From assembly GCF_018919395.1 (NCBI RefSeq), contig NZ_JAHLME010000002.1, positions 1,023,184 to 1,087,183 on the forward strand: a stretch of 64,000 nucleotides of DNA, given 5' to 3'. Positions 59,233-64,000 of the stretch are shown piece by piece (position 1 is the stretch's first letter; every line of letters starts with the position of its first letter). This DNA comes from Geomonas azotofigens (GTDB lineage: Bacteria; Desulfobacterota; Desulfuromonadia; Geobacterales; Geobacteraceae). Both the position numbers and the translations under genes were made by a program. The notes beneath the pieces are model-generated. The model was not told the origin of the DNA, made no database searches, and saw nothing but the letters and a program-made list of their open reading frames with translations.

Positions 59233-59262
59233 GAAAAAGGGCCGGGGAAATCCCCGGCCCTT
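59233..59262 (-). terminator. Intrinsic terminator of por
   Basis: On the minus strand GGGCCGGGGA and TCCCCGGCCC form a strong stem, followed by TTTTTCC. It begins about 30 bases after the por stop. Confidence 0.8.
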
Positions 59263-59290
59263 CGCTGTTGCCGCGACAGCTCTGCTGCCG

Positions 59291-62200
59291 CTACTGCTTG
59301 CCGTCCTCGCCGAAGCTGAGCGCCGCGAGCTTGGTGTAGTAGTCGAAGCGGTCCGACGCCCAGGCACTCGCCTTGCGCATCAGTTGCTCGGCCGCCTCGG
59401 GATTCATCTTCTTGAGCACCTTGTAGCGGTTCTCTCCCCCCGTGTAGTCCTCGAAGCTGGTCGTGGGGGCCTTACTGTCCAATTGCAGCGGGTTCCTCCC
59501 CTGCGCCGCCAGCGCCGGGTTGTAGCGGTACAGCGGCCAGTAGCCGGAGGAGACCGCCTTCTTCTGCTCATCCACGCCGCGGGTCATGTCGATGCCGTGC
59601 GCGATGCAGTGCGCGTAGGCGATGATCAGCGACGGACCGTCGTAGGCCTCGGCCTCGATGAAAGCCTTGACCACCTGGCCGGGGTTGGCGAGCGACACGG
59701 CGGCGACGTAGACGTGGCCGTAGGCCATGGCCATCATGCCCAGGTCCTTCTTGGCCATGGACTTGCCGCCGGCGGCGAACTGCGCCACCGCGCCCATCGG
59801 GGTCGATTTCGAGGCCTGGCCGCCGGTGTTGGAGTAGACCTCGGTGTCGAGCACCAGGATGTTCACGTTCTTGCCCGAGGCGATGACGTGGTCCAGGCCG
59901 CCGTAGCCGATGTCGTAGGCCCAGCCGTCGCCCCCCACGCACCAGACCGACTTTTTGACCAGGTAGTCCGCGATGGGGAGCAGCTGCGCCGCGGCCTCCT
60001 CGTCGCAGCCGGCGAGCGCCTCCTTGAGCTTGGCCACCCTTTCGCGCTGCGCCTCGATGCCGGCCTGCCCGGACTGGTCGGCGTCGAGGATGTCACGCAT
60101 CAGCGGGGCGATGGACGCGCAGCCGCCGCAGCCGCAGCCGGCCAGCTGCTCCAAAAGCTCCGTCGCCGCCTGGTTGAACTTGTCCACGGCGAGCCTCATG
60201 CCAAAGCCGAACTCGGCGTTGTCCTCGAAGAGCGAGTTGGACCAGGCCGGTCCCCGCCCGTCGGCGCGCTTGGCCCAGGGGGTAGTGGGGAGGTTGCCGC
60301 CGTAGATCGAGGTGCAGCCGGTGGCGTTGGCGATGAGGGCGCGGTCGCCGAAGAGCTGGGACAGAAGTTTCAGGTACGGCGTCTCGCCGCAGCCGGCGCA
60401 GGCGCCGGAGTACTCGAACAGGGGGCGCACCAGCTGGCTGCCGCGCAGGGTGTCGAGCTTCACCAGGGCCGGGTCGAGGTCGGGAAGCCCCAGGAAGAAG
60501 TGGTAGTTGGCCGCCTCGGCGGCGCGCAAGGGGGGCTGGAACCGCATGTCCAGCGCCTTGTGCGCCGGGTTCGCCTTGTCCTTCGCCGGGCAGTTGTGGG
60601 CGCAGGCGCCGCAACCGGTGCAGTCCTCGGGGGCAACCTGGAAGGTCACCTTGTGCTCTTTCAGCTCCGGGATCTTGGAATCAGCGCACTTGAACCCTGC
60701 CGGTGCGCCGGCCAGGGCATCGGCCGGATAGGCCTTGACCCGGATCGCCGCGTGCGGGCAGACGAAGGAGCAGATGGCGCACTGGATGCAGAGTTTCTCG
60801 TCCCAGACCGGGATCTCCACCGCGATGTTGCGCTTCTCGTACTGCGAGGTCGCGGTCGGGAAGGTGCCGTCGATGGGCATGGCCGAGACCGGGAGATCGT
60901 CACCGAAGCCGGCGATGATGCGGCCGGTGACCTCCTTCACGAAGTGCGGCGCGCCCACCCCTACCGGCGGCGGCATGGTGATGACGCTCGACGGTGCTGC
61001 GGGAACGGCCACCTCGTGGATGTTCAAAAGCGCCTGGTCGACGGCGGCGTTGTTCATGGCCACCACCTTCTCCCCCGCCTTGCCGTAGCTCTTCTTGATG
61101 GCCCCCTTGATCTCGGCGATGGCGCTCTCGAGCGGAATGATGCCGGAGATCTTGAAGAAGGCGGTCTGCATGATGACGTTGATGCGGGCGCCCAGGCCGA
61201 GCTCCTCGGCGAGCTTGATGGCGTTGATGGTGTAGACCTTGAGCTTCTTGTCGATGATCTGCCGTTGCACCTCGACCGGCATCTTGTCCCAGACCTCGTC
61301 GTGGTCGAACGGGGAGCAGAGCAGGAAGGTGGCGCCCGGTTTCGCCTTGCCCAGCATGTCGTACTTCTCCAGGAAGGTGAAGTTGTGGCAGGCGACGAAG
61401 TCGGCGTTGTCGATCAGGTACGGCGCGTTGATCGGCTTTTTTCCGAAGCGCAGGTGCGAGGTCGTGATGGTCCCCGCCTTCTTGGAGTCGTAGACGAAAT
61501 AGGCCTGGGCGTAGTTGTCGGTCGCCTCGCCGATAATCTTGATGGAGTTCTTGTTGGCCCCCACGGTGCCGTCGGACCCGAGGCCGAAGAACATGGCCTG
61601 GTAGGTCCCGTCCATGCCGGTCCTGAAGGAGCTGTCGTAGTCGAGGCTCGCGCCGGTGACGTCGTCGTTGATGCCGACCGCGAAGTTGCTCCTGGGCTGG
61701 GCCTCCTTCAGGTTGTCGAAGACCGCCTTGGCCATGGCCGGGGTGAACTCCTTGGAGCCCAGGCCGTAGCGCCCGCCGACGATGACGGGGTAGCCGACGA
61801 AGCCGCTCAGCCCCGCGGCCATCCCCTCGCCGATGGCGGTACGCACGTCCAGGTAGAGCGGCTCGCCGAGCGCCCCCGGCTCCTTGGTGCGGTCAAGGAC
61901 CGCGATCCTGCGCACCGACGCGGGAAGCGCCTGCACGAAGGCCTTGAGCGGGAAGGGACGGTACAGGTGGATCTTGACCACCCCCACCTTCTCACCCTGG
62001 GCGCAAAGGGCCGCCACCGTCTCCTGCACCGTGTCGGCGCCGGAGCCCATGATCACGACCACGCGGTCGGCGTCCGGGGCGCCGGCGTACTCGACCAGCT
62101 CGTACCTGCGGCCGGTGAGCGCCGCGAACTTCTCCATCTCCTTCTCGACGATGTCGATGGTGGCCGGGTAGAAGCGGTTCACCGTCTCGCGCCCCTGGAA

Positions 62201-62875
62201 GTAGACGTCCGGGTTCTGGGCGCTGCCGCGCAGCACCGGGCGGTCCGGGGTGAGGCAGCGGGCGCGGTGCGCGTTGACCAGCTCGTTGTCGATCATGGCG
62301 CGCATGTCGTCACGGGAAAGCGCCTCCACCTTCTGCACCTCGTGCGAGGTACGGAAGCCGTCGAAGAAATGCAGGAACGGGATGCGCGAGCGCAGGGTGG
62401 CCGCCTGGGCGATCAGGGCGAAGTCCATCACCTCCTGCACGTTGTTGGAGCAGAGCATGGCCCAGCCGGTGGCGCGGCAGGACATCACGTCGGAATGGTC
62501 GCCGAAGATGGAGAGCGCCTGGGTGGCGATGGCGCGCGCCGAGACGTGGAACACGGTGGAGGTGAGCTCGCCGGCGATCTTGTACATGTTGGGGATCATC
62601 AGCAAAAGCCCCTGGCTCGCGGTGAAGGTGGTGGTCAGCGCCCCGGCCTGCAGAGCCCCGTGCACCGCTCCGGCGGCGCCCCCCTCGGACTGCAGCTCGG
62701 AGACCAGCGGCACCGTCCCCCAGATGTTCTTCTCCCCCGCCGCGCTCTTCGCGTCCGAGATCTCCCCCATCACGGAGGACGGGGTGATCGGGTAGATCGC
62801 GATGACCTCGTTGGTGGCGTGGGCCACGTGCGCTGCCGCGGTGTTGCCGTCTATGGTTACCATTTTTCTGCTCAT
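59291..62875 (-). CDS. por: Pyruvate:ferredoxin (flavodoxin) oxidoreductase
   Basis: This single-chain 1194-residue enzyme converts pyruvate and CoA to acetyl-CoA and CO2 with reduced ferredoxin, and can run backwards to fix CO2. Domain I starts MVTIDGNTAAAHVAHATNE and IYPITPSS. Domains II-IV and the ferredoxin domain follow (CIQCAICSFVCP and CTGCGACAHNCP, about 680-760). The TPP domain has CAGCGETP, GCTSIYGG, GGDGWAYDIGYGGLDH and EVYSNTGGQ. The length is typical. It could feed the Ehr complex and the TCA cycle. Confidence 0.95.
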   Translation of the reverse strand: MSRKMVTIDGNTAAAHVAHATNEVIAIYPITPSSVMGEISDAKSAAGEKNIWGTVPLVSELQSEGGAAGAVHGALQAGALTTTFTASQGLLLMIPNMYKIAGELTSTVFHVSARAIATQALSIFGDHSDVMSCRATGWAMLCSNNVQEVMDFALIAQAATLRSRIPFLHFFDGFRTSHEVQKVEALSRDDMRAMIDNELVNAHRARCLTPDRPVLRGSAQNPDVYFQGRETVNRFYPATIDIVEKEMEKFAALTGRRYELVEYAGAPDADRVVVIMGSGADTVQETVAALCAQGEKVGVVKIHLYRPFPLKAFVQALPASVRRIAVLDRTKEPGALGEPLYLDVRTAIGEGMAAGLSGFVGYPVIVGGRYGLGSKEFTPAMAKAVFDNLKEAQPRSNFAVGINDDVTGASLDYDSSFRTGMDGTYQAMFFGLGSDGTVGANKNSIKIIGEATDNYAQAYFVYDSKKAGTITTSHLRFGKKPINAPYLIDNADFVACHNFTFLEKYDMLGKAKPGATFLLCSPFDHDEVWDKMPVEVQRQIIDKKLKVYTINAIKLAEELGLGARINVIMQTAFFKISGIIPLESAIAEIKGAIKKSYGKAGEKVVAMNNAAVDQALLNIHEVAVPAAPSSVITMPPPVGVGAPHFVKEVTGRIIAGFGDDLPVSAMPIDGTFPTATSQYEKRNIAVEIPVWDEKLCIQCAICSFVCPHAAIRVKAYPADALAGAPAGFKCADSKIPELKEHKVTFQVAPEDCTGCGACAHNCPAKDKANPAHKALDMRFQPPLRAAEAANYHFFLGLPDLDPALVKLDTLRGSQLVRPLFEYSGACAGCGETPYLKLLSQLFGDRALIANATGCTSIYGGNLPTTPWAKRADGRGPAWSNSLFEDNAEFGFGMRLAVDKFNQAATELLEQLAGCGCGGCASIAPLMRDILDADQSGQAGIEAQRERVAKLKEALAGCDEEAAAQLLPIADYLVKKSVWCVGGDGWAYDIGYGGLDHVIASGKNVNILVLDTEVYSNTGGQASKSTPMGAVAQFAAGGKSMAKKDLGMMAMAYGHVYVAAVSLANPGQVVKAFIEAEAYDGPSLIIAYAHCIAHGIDMTRGVDEQKKAVSSGYWPLYRYNPALAAQGRNPLQLDSKAPTTSFEDYTGGENRYKVLKKMNPEAAEQLMRKASAWASDRFDYYTKLAALSFGEDGKQ

Positions 62876-62927
62876 GCTCTCGCTCCTCTTATACGGTAAT
62901 GCGGTGAATGCTGTCGCGGCTCGCCGG

Positions 62928-63089
62928 TTACGGCGCGCTCTGCCAGGGGACCATGTCCTGCAGGGCCTCCCGCATCAGGTCGGACACCTTCATGTTCACC
63001 TCTTTGGATATCTTCTCTATGGTCTCGCGCTCCTCGCGGCTCACCCGCACCGAGAGCACGTGATAGCGTGCATTCTCTTTCTTTTTCAT
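62928..63089 (-). CDS. Small ribbon-helix-helix protein (53 aa)
   Basis: An ATG at 63089 after GGAG opens 53 codons ending in TAA. The product reads ENARYHVLSVRVSREE, RETIEKISKEVNMKVSDLM and REALQDMVPW, which fits a CopG/Arc ribbon-helix-helix fold: one beta strand and two helices. Such proteins bind DNA as dimers. It lies between sucD and por on the same strand, so it may regulate one of them or itself. It is too short for routine gene calls. Confidence 0.75.
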   Translation of the reverse strand: MKKKENARYHVLSVRVSREERETIEKISKEVNMKVSDLMREALQDMVPWQSAP

Positions 63090-63128
63090 GTCGATCTCCG
63101 CAGCCCCTACCGGCGGCCTCCTTCGTCG

Positions 63129-64000
<872 letters not shown>

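Noticed and set aside
59384..62899. An 1171-codon plus-strand frame opposite por
   Set aside because: por has complete conserved motifs in the other strand; the mirror frame has none.

Overview
The window is about 64 kb of GC-rich (roughly 60-65%) chromosome from a Geobacter-like bacterium (Desulfuromonadota, probably Geobacteraceae such as Geobacter, Geomonas or Citrifermentans). The evidence is several multiheme c-type cytochromes, an ImcH-like inner-membrane cytochrome, a Cbc-type menaquinol oxidoreductase, an Ehr (energy-converting-hydrogenase-related) complex, many two-component proteins, and a GEMM-I riboswitch of the type known from Geobacter. No rRNA, tRNA, CRISPR array, prophage or complete insertion sequence was seen.

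Layout. 0-5 kb: an M20 deacetylase, a minus-strand operon of two related hexaheme cytochromes around a small secreted protein, and a NamZ-type muramidase. 4.9-15 kb: a rod-shaped RNA candidate, a chemoreceptor, murB, two large hybrid histidine kinases, two tiny ORFs, a cold-shock protein and a lipoprotein. 15-28 kb: the energy block, with ehrABCDLS on the minus strand, a divergent cbcSTU-like operon, and a second ehrA-like gene behind an HTH-PTS-IIA regulator. EhrL lacks the cysteines that bind NiFe, so the complex is hydrogenase-like but probably not a hydrogenase. 28.4-30 kb: imcH. 30-46 kb: housekeeping genes (rnc, radical SAM, era; tmk, holB, ricT, metG; rpmB; galE, yicC, gmk, rpoZ, spoT, ridA; pyk). 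46-59 kb: tag, a charged secreted protein, a PAS-GGDEF-EAL protein, a PAS kinase with a Sel1 protein and a divergent NtrC-type regulator, a PpiC lipoprotein, small secreted proteins, a CHAD protein, an M28 peptidase and a DUF4124 protein. 59-64 kb: pyruvate:ferredoxin oxidoreductase, a small ribbon-helix-helix protein, and sucD, whose start codon is cut by the window edge.

How the genes fit together. Porin-independent electron transfer is the main theme: pyruvate oxidation (por) and the TCA step (sucD) supply reduced carriers; Ehr probably couples electron flow to ion movement; the Cbc complex and ImcH would pass electrons from the menaquinol pool to periplasmic cytochromes such as the hexaheme pair.

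Most notable: (1) a GEMM-I riboswitch with its own terminator upstream of the PAS-GGDEF-EAL gene. The base aligned with position 20 of the Vibrio Vc2 aptamer is A, which predicts the cGAMP-selective GEMM-Ib class, so the switch would link a cyclic dinucleotide to an enzyme of cyclic-dinucleotide turnover. (2) A 170-nt rod-like minus-strand RNA candidate ending in an intrinsic terminator. (3) A Cbc operon placed between two Ehr gene groups. (4) A family of intergenic repeats carrying a near-palindrome. (5) Four small genes, including an RHH protein between por and sucD and a 54-aa protein behind a near-consensus promoter.
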